A stretch of DNA of 64,000 bases from NCBI RefSeq assembly GCF_029909975.1, contig NZ_CP094516.1:5084001-5148000 (forward strand), written 5' to 3'. The translations under genes and the position numbers were made by a program. This DNA comes from Bradyrhizobium sp. ISRA430. Lineage in GTDB: Bacteria; Pseudomonadota; Alphaproteobacteria; Rhizobiales; Xanthobacteraceae. Positions 28,479 through 36,442 of the stretch are shown piece after piece. Positions within the stretch are counted from its first letter, which is position 1. Each line of letters opens with the position of its first letter. The notes under the pieces were generated by a model. That model had not been told where the DNA came from, made no database searches, and saw nothing but the letters and a program-made list of their open reading frames with translations.

Positions 28479-30032
28479 TTGGCCGTTCGTTATTACGACT
28501 GGATCGCTCATCATGCCCGCCGCACACCTGGCAAGGTCGCGGTCATCGACCTCGCGAGCGAGCGCCGCTTCACCTATTCGCAGTTCGACGCCCGCGTCTC
28601 GCGCCTTGCCTCGTTCCTGCGCGATGCGCTGCAGATCTCGCGCGGCGATCGCGTTGCGGTGCTGGCGCTGAACACGACGGACACGCTGGAAGTGCAGTTC
28701 GCCTGCGGACGGCTCGGCGCCATCTTCGTGCCGCTCAACACCCGCCTCACCGTCCCCGAGCTCCAGTTCATCGTCGGCGATTGTGCGCCGAAGGTGATGA
28801 TCCATGACACCGATCTCGCCGAGACCGCGCTCACCGTGGCGAAGCTCTGCAACGTCGCGACCAGCCTGCTGCTCGCCGCGGGCGGCACCTATGAGGCCGG
28901 CATCGCCGCGACAAAGCCGCTCGATGCAATCGAAGAAGTCACGCTCGATGACGTCTCGACCATCATGTACACATCGGGCACCACGGGCCATCCGAAGGGC
29001 GCGACCATCACCCACGGCATGACCTTCTGGAATTGCGTCAACCTCGGCGGTCCCGCCTGTATCGGTCCGTCCTCGGTGCTGCTCACCGTGTTGCCGCTGT
29101 TCCACACCGGCGGGCTGAACTGCTACACCAACCCGGTGCTGCATGCCGGCGGCACCGTGCTGATCATGCGCGCCTTCGATCCCGGCGCGGCGCTCGGCCT
29201 GATCAACGATCCCGCCCAGGGCATCAACGTGTTCTTCGGCGTGCCTGCGATCTACCAGTTCATGGCGCAGCATCCGGCTTTCGTAACCACCGATCTTACT
29301 CGGCTGATCGTCGGCGGTGTCGGCGGCGCACCGATGCCGGTGCCGCTCTTGAAGGTGTGGGAGGCGCGCGGCGTCGCTCTGCAGCAGGGCTACGGCATGA
29401 CCGAGACCTCACCGGCCGTGCTGGTGCTCGACCGCGAGGATGCGGCGCGCAAAGCCGGCTCCGCCGGCAAGCCGGTTCTGCACACAGAGGTGCGGATCGT
29501 GCGGCCAGACGGCAGCGATGCCGATGTCGGCGAACTCGGTGAGCTCTGGGTGAAGGGACCGAACATCACGCCGGGCTACTGGAACAGGCCGGAGGCAAAC
29601 GAATCCTCCTTCACTGACGGCTGGCTGCACACCGGCGATGCGACGCGCGTCGACGAGGAAGGTTTTTACTACATCGTCGACCGCTGGAAGGACATGTACA
29701 TTTCCGGCGGCGAGAACGTCTATCCGGCCGAGGTCGAGAACGTCCTGCACCAGCTCACCGCGATCGCCGAAGCCGCCGTGATCGGCATTCCCGATCCGCA
29801 ATGGGGCGAGGTTGGCCTCGCCATCGTCGCGGTCAAGCCAGGTGAGAACCTTTCCGAAGCCGACGTGTTCGCGCACTGCGCGGCCAATCTCGCGCGCTTC
29901 AAATGCCCGCGCCAGGTGCGCTTTGTGCCTGCGCTGCCGCGCAACGCCACCGGCAAGATCCATAAGCCGACCTTACGCAAGGAATTCTCCGTGGCCTCCG
30001 AAACCGACAAGGTCAAGGTCGCCACCGCCTGA
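28479..30032 (+). CDS. AMP-forming long-chain/aryl acyl-CoA synthetase
   Basis: 517 residues from a TTG at 28479, chosen because GAGGGAGGGAG lies at 28466-28476 and the family N-terminus (RYYDWIAHHARRTPGKVAV) begins right there. The motifs are MYTSGTTGHPKGA, YGMTETSPAV, the TGD at WLHTGDATR, DRWKDMYISGGENVYPAEVE and the catalytic lysine in NATGKIHK. It forms acyl-CoA from a free acid. It is divergent from acyl-CoA dehydrogenase 2 across 265 bases and is followed by a binding protein gene, so uptake, activation and first oxidation are encoded together. Confidence 0.92.
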   Translation: MAVRYYDWIAHHARRTPGKVAVIDLASERRFTYSQFDARVSRLASFLRDALQISRGDRVAVLALNTTDTLEVQFACGRLGAIFVPLNTRLTVPELQFIVGDCAPKVMIHDTDLAETALTVAKLCNVATSLLLAAGGTYEAGIAATKPLDAIEEVTLDDVSTIMYTSGTTGHPKGATITHGMTFWNCVNLGGPACIGPSSVLLTVLPLFHTGGLNCYTNPVLHAGGTVLIMRAFDPGAALGLINDPAQGINVFFGVPAIYQFMAQHPAFVTTDLTRLIVGGVGGAPMPVPLLKVWEARGVALQQGYGMTETSPAVLVLDREDAARKAGSAGKPVLHTEVRIVRPDGSDADVGELGELWVKGPNITPGYWNRPEANESSFTDGWLHTGDATRVDEEGFYYIVDRWKDMYISGGENVYPAEVENVLHQLTAIAEAAVIGIPDPQWGEVGLAIVAVKPGENLSEADVFAHCAANLARFKCPRQVRFVPALPRNATGKIHKPTLRKEFSVASETDKVKVATA

Positions 30033-30034
30033 CG

Positions 30035-30060
30035 AAAGCGCCCCTCCGCGGGTGCTTTTG
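30035..30060 (+). terminator. Hairpin with short T-run after the acyl-CoA synthetase gene
   Basis: AAAGCGCCC (30035-30043) pairs with GGGTGCTTT (30050-30058), one G-T pair, six-base loop, followed by TGCTTTTC. It could end or attenuate transcription between the synthetase and the binding-protein gene. Confidence 0.6.
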
Positions 30061-30109
30061 CTTTTCTGACGTGCCTGTCTCCACCCCAGAAGAAACCCAA
30101 GGAATTTTC

Positions 30110-31333
30110 ATGAACAACAAGAAACTCTCCCTGCTCGCCGCAGCGACCGCCTTGACGTTGCTCACCGTCCAGGGTGCCTACGCCCAGAAGAAATACGACA
30201 CCGGCGCCAGCGACACCGAGATCAAGATCGGCAATGTCGAGGCCTATTCCGGCCCGGCGTCCGCCTACGGCATCATCGGCAAGACCGAAGAGGCCTATTT
30301 CAAGATGATCAACGAGCAGGGCGGCATCAACGGCCGCAAGATCAACTGGATCTCTTATGACGACGCCTATTCGCCGCCGAAGACGGTGGAGCAGATCCGC
30401 AAACTGATCGAGAGCGACGAGGTTTTCCTGGTGTTCAACGCGCTGGGCACGCCGACCCAGACTGCCGTGCAGAAATATCACAACACCAAGAAGGTGCCGC
30501 AGCTCTTCCTGGCCACCGGCGCCAGCAAGTGGAACGATCCGAAAGCCTTCCCATGGACCATGGGCTTCCAGCCGAGTTACCGGGTCGAGGCGCGAGTCTT
30601 CGCGAAGTACATCCTGCAGGCGAAGCCCGACGCGAAGGTCGCGATCTTCTATGCCAACGACGATTTCGGCAAGGATTACGTCGCCGGCATCAAGGAGATC
30701 TTCGGCAACAAGGCGTCCTCGCTGATCGTCGCGGAAGAGAGCTACGAGACCACCGAACCATCGATCGACTCCCACATCGTCAAGCTGAAGGGCACCGGCG
30801 CCAACGTCTTCGTCAACATCGCGACGCCGAAATTCGCCGCCCAAGCGATCAAGAAGATCGCCGAACTGGAATGGAAGCCGATGCAGGTGATGACCGACGT
30901 CTCGATCTCGATCGGCGCGGTGATGCAGCCTGCGGGCCTGCAAGCCTCCGAAGGCGTGCTGTCGGCGACCTATCTGAAGGATGCATCCGACCCGCAATGG
31001 AAGGACGATGCCGGCATGAAGAAGTTCATGGCCTTCATCGACAAATACATGCCGGGCGCCAATATCTCCGACATCAACCTCGTCTACGGCTACACCGCTG
31101 CGCAGACCATGGTGCAGGTGCTGAAGCAGTGCGGCGACGAGCTGACGCGGGACAACGTGATGAAGCAGGCCGCCAGCCTCAAGGACTTTACCCCCGACGT
31201 CCTGATTCCCGGCATCAAGATCAACACTTCGCCGAACGACTTCGCCCCGATCGAGCAGCTCAAGATGATTCAGTTCAAGGGCGGCAAGTGGGATCTGATC
31301 GGCGACGTCATCAGCGCCGAGACCGGCGGCTAG
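30110..31333 (+). CDS. Periplasmic substrate-binding protein, LivK-like (Peripla_BP_6)
   Basis: 407 residues from the ATG at 30110, preceded by CAAGGAA. A Sec signal peptide ends at QGAYAQKK. The mature part has the branched-chain/aromatic binding-protein pattern: DTEIKIGNVEAYSGPASAYG, NEQGGINGRKINWISYDDAYSPPKTVEQ and a YANDDFGKDYVAG second-lobe motif. This subtype is often linked to aromatic or fatty acid catabolism loci. No permease or ATPase genes follow. It differs clearly from the binding protein at 2033. It ends at a strong terminator. Confidence 0.9.
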   Translation: MNNKKLSLLAAATALTLLTVQGAYAQKKYDTGASDTEIKIGNVEAYSGPASAYGIIGKTEEAYFKMINEQGGINGRKINWISYDDAYSPPKTVEQIRKLIESDEVFLVFNALGTPTQTAVQKYHNTKKVPQLFLATGASKWNDPKAFPWTMGFQPSYRVEARVFAKYILQAKPDAKVAIFYANDDFGKDYVAGIKEIFGNKASSLIVAEESYETTEPSIDSHIVKLKGTGANVFVNIATPKFAAQAIKKIAELEWKPMQVMTDVSISIGAVMQPAGLQASEGVLSATYLKDASDPQWKDDAGMKKFMAFIDKYMPGANISDINLVYGYTAAQTMVQVLKQCGDELTRDNVMKQAASLKDFTPDVLIPGIKINTSPNDFAPIEQLKMIQFKGGKWDLIGDVISAETGG

Positions 31334-31371
31334 CAAGAGCCGGCTTCGGCCGAAACATTCTCGGATCGAAC

Positions 31372-31402
31372 AGAATGGCGGCCGAAAGGCCGCCATTCTT
31401 TT
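31372..31402. terminator. Rho-independent terminator between convergent genes
   Basis: A perfect 12-base stem, AGAATGGCGGCC / GGCCGCCATTCT, with a GAAA loop and a T-run on the plus strand. It terminates the binding-protein transcript and may serve the convergent XRE gene as well. Confidence 0.9.
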
Positions 31403-31420
31403 AGCGATGCCGGCGCGCGT

Positions 31421-32191
31421 CTAGCCGGGCAGGAACAGCGCAAAGGGTTCGTTGACCGTGCGCCGCAGGTGATCCCGATACAGCTTGTAATTGGCATGGT
31501 CGGGCGCGATCCGGCCCACCGCCGGATCGCCGATATTTCGCGCGGGAACATAGGCGATGGGCGCCGCAATCGGCGTCAGTTGCGAGCCCGGGCCGGCGCG
31601 GAGCGTCGAGATGATACCGTACATCTCGCCGGCGACGGTCGGCCGCGACACCGTGATGACGCGATGCTGGCCGTGCTTGATGATGACGAGATAGATGAAG
31701 CCGGACTGGTGGGGCACCGCGACCTCGCCAGTGTGCTCATAAGCGGCATCCGTCCGCTCGCCCTCGCGGAAGACGAGCGAGGAGACTCGGGGCTCCCAGA
31801 CGATCTCGGTGCGGTAGGCGAAGATCGCATCGTTGGTGCCGAACGACGGCCGTAACGTGATGTAGACGTCTTCCAGCCAGGTCACCGCGCGGTGCGAATA
31901 GGACCCGAGGCTGTCGGGCGCGACATCGTTGCCGGCTTCAGGCGCCGCCACGACGACGCTCTTGCGCAAGGACACGCCCAGTGCCTGCTCGAGCCGCACG
32001 GTCGTCGCCAGCGTGAACGGCCGGCGGCCGCCCAGCACCTTCTCAAGGGTCGACAGGCTGAGCTTGGCCTGCGCGGCCAGCGCCTGGCGGGAGATCCGGC
32101 GTTTGGCCAGCTCCTCGCGAATGGTCTCGGCGATTTCGCGGCTTTGCTCGTCCGAAAGCTGCTTGTCGTTGAGTTTATCCTGCGTCTGCAT
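31421..32191 (-). CDS. XRE-type HTH transcriptional regulator with an unassigned C-terminal domain
   Basis: 256 residues. Residues 20-80 form a lambda-repressor-like helix-turn-helix (AETIREELAKRRISRQALAA, then LSLSTLEKVLGGRRPFTLAT). The rest (about 100-256) is a beta-rich region with DVYITLRPSFGTNDAIFAYR and SGFIYLVIIKHGQHRVITVS, which I do not recognise with certainty; it may be an effector domain. It is divergent from the sortase-substrate gene at 32379 across 187 bases, so it could regulate that system. Confidence 0.78.
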   Translation of the reverse strand: MQTQDKLNDKQLSDEQSREIAETIREELAKRRISRQALAAQAKLSLSTLEKVLGGRRPFTLATTVRLEQALGVSLRKSVVVAAPEAGNDVAPDSLGSYSHRAVTWLEDVYITLRPSFGTNDAIFAYRTEIVWEPRVSSLVFREGERTDAAYEHTGEVAVPHQSGFIYLVIIKHGQHRVITVSRPTVAGEMYGIISTLRAGPGSQLTPIAAPIAYVPARNIGDPAVGRIAPDHANYKLYRDHLRRTVNEPFALFLPG

Positions 32192-32378
32192 CGTTAGCCC
32201 TGCTCCATGAGGGCCATTCTAGCAGGGCGGACAAGTCAGCACAAAACCGCACAGGACCGTCGCCGCCGCTGCGCGGCCCGGCCGGCCGCGGCGGAACATT
32301 GCCGATCATTCTGCTCGCAAAATCGGCCTCTCCCGGCGGAAGGTCAGGGCCAGCAAACATCCTTCGGGAGCAGGCCAA

Positions 32379-34640
32379 ATGGATAGCTACGACGCGTTCG
32401 ACAACGATGAACACCCCATGCTGGGCAGACTGATCAAGCTCGGACTGTTTCTTCTGGTGCAGGGCATTGCCGTGATCCTGGTCGGCTTCGTCGCCCTGCT
32501 CGTCAGCTTCGAGCCGGGATGGTCGGCGACGGCGGAGCAGGCCAGCCTGCTCCAGCCCGGCGATGCCCGTTCCGGCACGCTGCTCCTGAAGGACGACGGC
32601 GCCTATAGCGAAGCCATCCGCCTCGGCCTTGATGTCGACATCACGGTGTCGGGCCCGACGCTGCGCGCCCGCGTCACGCAAGTCTTCCGCAATCCGACCA
32701 AGGACTGGGTCGAGGCGACCTACGTCTATCCGCTCGCGACCGATGGTGCCGTCGACACGCTGAAGATGGTGGTCGGCGACCGTATCATCGTCGGTGACAT
32801 CAAGGAGCGGCAACAGGCTCGCGTGATCTACGAGCAGGCGCGACGGGCGGGCCAGAAGGCCGCGCTGACGGAGCAGGAACGACCGAACATTTTCACCAAC
32901 TCGGTCGCCAATATCGGCCCCGGCGAGACCGTGCTGGTGCAGATCGAATATCAGGAGCCGGTGCACCAATCCGGCAACGAATATTCGCTGCGTGTGCCGC
33001 TGGTGGTCGGGCCGCGCTATAGTCCGGCGCCGATCGCGCAGAGCGTCGACTTCCGGCCCGACGGCTCCGGCTGGGGCACGACCACCTCCGATCCGGTGCC
33101 GGACCGCGACCGGATCTCGCCGCCCGTGCTGGATCCTGCCAAGAACTCGCCGGTCAACCCGACCAGAATCACGGTGCGTCTGAATGCCGGTTTCGCGCTC
33201 GGCGAAGTGAAGAGCCACCACCATAACATCAAGCTCGAGAGCCCGGACAGCGCGACGCGCATCGTCACGCTCGCCGACGGCGTCGTGCCCGCGGACCGCG
33301 ATTTCGAACTGACCTGGAAGCCGGCCGCAGAGAAGGCGCCGTCGGTTGGCCTGTTCCGCGAACATGTCGGCGACGCCGACTATTTGCTCGCCTTCGTCAC
33401 GCCTCCCACGGTCGGGCAGACAGCGCAGAAACCGTTATCGCGCGAAGTGGTGTTCGTGATCGACAATTCGGGCTCGATGGGCGGCACCTCGATCGTTCAG
33501 GCCAAGGCGAGCCTGCTTTATGCCCTCGGCCGGCTCCAGCCGAGCGACCGTTTCAACGTCATTCGCTTCGACGACACCATGGACGTGCTGTTTCCGACAT
33601 CTGTGCAGGCCGATGCCGCACATGTCGGCGAGGCGACTTCGTTCGTCAGCGCGTTGCAGGCTCGCGGCGGCACCGAGATGGTACCGGCGATGCGCGCCGC
33701 GCTGACCGACAAGCTCGGCGAGACCAACATGGTTCGCCAGGTCGTATTCCTCACCGATGGTGCGATCGGCAACGAGCAGCAATTGTTCGAAACGATCACG
33801 GCGATGCGCGGCCGCTCGCGCATCTTTATGATCGGCATCGGGTCTGCTCCCAACACCTATCTGATGACACGCGCCGCCGAGCTCGGCTGCGGCGCCTTCA
33901 CCCATATCGGCTCGGTCGAGCAGGTGGAGGAGCGCATGCGCGGCCTGTTTGCAAAGCTGGAGAACCCGGCCGTGACCGGCCTCACCGCAAAGTTCTCCGA
34001 GGCCAAAGCCGACATCACGCCCGCGATCATTCCCGACGTCTATCGCGACGAGCCGCTGGTGCTGGCCGCCAGGCTCGACAAGCTCGCGGGCGCACTGGAG
34101 ATCAAGGGACGCGTCGGCGACCGGCCGTGGTCAGTGACGCTGCCGCTGCGCAATGCCGCCGAGGGCAAGGGCCTGTCGAAGCTCTGGGCCAGGCGCAAGA
34201 TCGGCGATGCCGAGGTCGCGCGCACGATGCGGGAAATGTCACCGGAAGACTCCGACAAGGCCATCCTAGCGCTAGCGCTCGATCATCAGATCGTCACGCG
34301 GCTGACCAGCCTCGTCGCGGTCGATAAGACGCCGAGCCGCCCTGCGGGCGAGCCGCTCAAGCTCAGCGAGCTGCCGATCAACCTGCCTGCCGGCTGGGAC
34401 TTCGAGAAGGTTTTTGGCGAGCGGCCGCAAGTGCCGACGCAACTGCGCGAACGTCGTGCCGATGCGAGCGGTCAGCCGGCAGCAAGGCGGCCGACGCCTG
34501 CCGCGCCCGACGCGATCCGCCTGCCCAAGACCGCGACCTCGGCCGAGCTCAAGATGATCGCGGGCCTGATCCTCATCCTGCTCAGCCTGGTCCTGTTCGT
34601 GTTCAACCGGCGTCAGCCCTTGCTCACTGACGCCGTTTGA
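32379..34640 (+). CDS. Sortase substrate with VIT and von Willebrand A domains (proteobacterial sortase target type)
   Basis: 753 residues; ATG at 32379 with CGGGAG upstream. Residues about 14-45 form an N-terminal membrane or signal segment. A VIT domain follows (about 85-215, with TQVFRNPTKDWVEATYVYPL and ERQQARVIYEQARRAG). A vWA domain begins near 355, with the metal-site motif DNSGSMG at D362. The C-terminus is a sorting signal: LPKTATS at 715-721, then a hydrophobic stretch ending FVFNRRQ. A dedicated class GN sortase follows at 34817. The protein is probably displayed or anchored at the envelope; its partner is unknown. Confidence 0.92.
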   Translation: MDSYDAFDNDEHPMLGRLIKLGLFLLVQGIAVILVGFVALLVSFEPGWSATAEQASLLQPGDARSGTLLLKDDGAYSEAIRLGLDVDITVSGPTLRARVTQVFRNPTKDWVEATYVYPLATDGAVDTLKMVVGDRIIVGDIKERQQARVIYEQARRAGQKAALTEQERPNIFTNSVANIGPGETVLVQIEYQEPVHQSGNEYSLRVPLVVGPRYSPAPIAQSVDFRPDGSGWGTTTSDPVPDRDRISPPVLDPAKNSPVNPTRITVRLNAGFALGEVKSHHHNIKLESPDSATRIVTLADGVVPADRDFELTWKPAAEKAPSVGLFREHVGDADYLLAFVTPPTVGQTAQKPLSREVVFVIDNSGSMGGTSIVQAKASLLYALGRLQPSDRFNVIRFDDTMDVLFPTSVQADAAHVGEATSFVSALQARGGTEMVPAMRAALTDKLGETNMVRQVVFLTDGAIGNEQQLFETITAMRGRSRIFMIGIGSAPNTYLMTRAAELGCGAFTHIGSVEQVEERMRGLFAKLENPAVTGLTAKFSEAKADITPAIIPDVYRDEPLVLAARLDKLAGALEIKGRVGDRPWSVTLPLRNAAEGKGLSKLWARRKIGDAEVARTMREMSPEDSDKAILALALDHQIVTRLTSLVAVDKTPSRPAGEPLKLSELPINLPAGWDFEKVFGERPQVPTQLRERRADASGQPAARRPTPAAPDAIRLPKTATSAELKMIAGLILILLSLVLFVFNRRQPLLTDAV

Positions 34641-34667
34641 GGGAGGAGCCCCCGACTCCTCTTCCTC

Positions 34668-34710
34668 AGCGCGCGCGGTTGCCCGTTCCCACAGCCGCGC
34701 GCGCTTTTTT
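34668..34710 (+). terminator. Rho-independent terminator after the sortase-substrate gene
   Basis: AGCGCGCGCGG (34668-34678) pairs perfectly with CCGCGCGCGCT (34695-34705) over 11 bases and is followed by six T residues. It lies between the substrate gene and its sortase gene. Confidence 0.9.
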
Positions 34711-34717
34711 ATTCAAC

Positions 34718-34803
34718 GTCATAGCGAGGAGCGAAGCGCGGAAGCAATCCAGACTGTCGCCCAGGAGACAATCTGGACTGCTTCGCTTCGCTCGCAATGA
34801 CGG
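34718..34803. repeat. Palindromic repeat, ATTGCGAG family, copy 2
   Basis: GTCATAGCGAGGAGCGAAGC at the left is mirrored by GCTTCGCTCGCAATGAC, with inner arms GCAATCCAGA / TCTGGACTGC. It lies between the terminator and the sortase gene; the GGGAGA at its right edge may serve as the sortase ribosome binding site. Confidence 0.87.
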
Positions 34804-34816
34804 GAGAAAATACGCC

Positions 34817-35386
34817 ATGCCCCGCCTGACCTCGCCGCTCGTTCTTGCCATCGTCGGTATCATCCTGTTCGGCGACGGCGCTTACATCCATGCGAAGGCG
34901 TGGCTGGCACAGGCGCTGCTGGAGCGCGCGTTCGACCAGAGCGTTGCGACCGGACAACCGGTGAAGTCATGGTCCTGGGCGGATACCTGGCCGGTCGCGC
35001 GGATCGAGGTGAAGCGGATCGGCGCCAGCGCCATCGTGCTGGCGGGCAGCAGCGGGCAGGCACTCGCCTTCGGACCCGGCCATGTCGAGCGGACGGTCGA
35101 TGCCGGCGAGCGCGGCGTTGCGGTCTATGCCGCACACCGTGACACGCATTTCCGCTTCCTGCGGAATGTTGCGATCGGCGACGTCATCGAGATCACGCGC
35201 CGCGACGGCAGGCGTTTTCGCTATCGCGCGGACGCCTCTGCAGTGGTGCGCTTCGACGCCTCAGGCATCGATCCTGCAACACAGGATTTTGAACTTGTGC
35301 TCACGACCTGTTGGCCGTTCGACGCTGTCACGTCAGGTCCCGAGCGCTACATCCTGCATGCCACCTTGATCGGAGCCGACGGGTAA
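34817..35386 (+). CDS. Class GN sortase (Gram-negative sortase)
   Basis: 189 residues from the ATG at 34817; the longer open frame upstream crosses the repeat and terminator and is not coding. An N-terminal membrane anchor (LTSPLVLAIVGIILFGDG) is followed by a sortase domain. The catalytic residues can be seen: His107 in VYAAHRDTHF, Cys165 in LVLTTCWPFDA and Arg177 in GPERY. It would cleave LPKT-A in the protein encoded just upstream and join the threonine to an unknown amine. Gram-negative sortases of this class usually have one substrate gene next to them, as here. Confidence 0.93.
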   Translation: MPRLTSPLVLAIVGIILFGDGAYIHAKAWLAQALLERAFDQSVATGQPVKSWSWADTWPVARIEVKRIGASAIVLAGSSGQALAFGPGHVERTVDAGERGVAVYAAHRDTHFRFLRNVAIGDVIEITRRDGRRFRYRADASAVVRFDASGIDPATQDFELVLTTCWPFDAVTSGPERYILHATLIGADG

Positions 35387-35450
35387 GTTTGTCATCCATG
35401 CCATCCCGTGGGATGCTGCCGGTCGAGATCGTCTGCGATCGGATCCGACC

Positions 35451-36167
35451 ATGCATGGCCAAGCCCAGTATCTGCCGATCACGCCCGGATTGTTTTCCGT
35501 CCTGGTGCTGCTGTTCGCCGGGCTGATTATCCTGATTCAGCTCCGCATCCTGCGGCACGCCTATATGCGGCTCGGGGTCGGTCCGGGCATGGCGCTGCTA
35601 TTGCTGTTCGGCTCGCTGATCGGCAGCTATTTCAACATTCCCATCACGGTTCTGCCGGCCAAGGTGGTGCGGTCTGGCGAGATCGTCGACTTCTTCGGCA
35701 TGCGCTACGTGGTGCCGCTGGTGACGCAATGGCCGGGCACGGTGCTCGCTGTCAATGTCGGCGGTGCCGTCATCCCGACGATGATGTCGACCTATCTGGT
35801 GCTGCGATATCAGCTCTGGGTGAAGGCAACGATCGCCGTCATTGCAATCGCATTCATCATCCACATCATGGCCACGCCGGTGCAGGGGGTTGGCATCGCG
35901 GTACCCGTATTTGTGCCCGTCGTGGCCACGGCGATCCTGGCCTTCCTGCTGTCGCGCGAGTATGCCGCGCCGCTCGCCTATATCGGCGGCTCGATCGGAA
36001 CTCTGATCGGGGCCGATCTGCTCAACCTCGACAAGATCGGCGGCCTCGGCGCACCCATCGCGTCGATCGGCGGCGCCGGGACGTTCGACGGCATCTTCCT
36101 CACGGGAATCCTGGCCGTGCTGCTCGCGGGACTCGCCTCGCCGTCACGGCCGCGCGAGGTCTGGTAA
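35451..36167 (+). CDS. DUF1614 family multi-pass membrane protein
   Basis: 238 residues with about seven hydrophobic segments. The sequence follows the DUF1614 pattern: an N-terminal helix, SLIGSYFNIPI, AVNVGGAVIPTMMSTYLV, then IGGSIGTLIGADLLNLDKIGGLGAPIASIGGAGTFDGIFLTG near the C-terminus. The glycine-rich GADLLNLD region is the most conserved part of the family. No function is established for it. It lies 64 bases after the sortase gene in the same direction. A functional link is possible but not shown. Confidence 0.83.
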   Translation: MHGQAQYLPITPGLFSVLVLLFAGLIILIQLRILRHAYMRLGVGPGMALLLLFGSLIGSYFNIPITVLPAKVVRSGEIVDFFGMRYVVPLVTQWPGTVLAVNVGGAVIPTMMSTYLVLRYQLWVKATIAVIAIAFIIHIMATPVQGVGIAVPVFVPVVATAILAFLLSREYAAPLAYIGGSIGTLIGADLLNLDKIGGLGAPIASIGGAGTFDGIFLTGILAVLLAGLASPSRPREVW

Positions 36168-36442
36168 CGTACCGAACAACTCAAAGCGAAGCGCGCGAAA
36201 GCCGGAGTGCGCGCCGCGTGAGAACGGCGATTGCCGGAGCACAGCATTGGCGATCACTGGCGATTGCCGGCACGCGCGTGGATCGTTCGCACTTTCGCCA
36301 AAAGTCCGGTGATGCTAGCCTTCTCGCATGAAGTCCCGCCCATTCCGTCTGGCGGCATTGTGCTCGCCGCGATTGCCTCGCCAGAACTCGCCATAGAACA
36401 GAACAACGCGCCGCAACAAAAACAACAGGTGAGGATTGCGCC

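Noticed and set aside
32379..34640. Inter-alpha-trypsin inhibitor or simple vWA chaperone
   Set aside because: The VIT and vWA domains fit, but the C-terminal LPKTATS, membrane segment and adjoining sortase gene define it as a sortase substrate.
34637..34816. Sixty-residue extension of the sortase, which would overlap the substrate gene
   Set aside because: It would translate through a strong terminator and a palindromic repeat. The ATG at 34817 starts a typical membrane-anchor segment.
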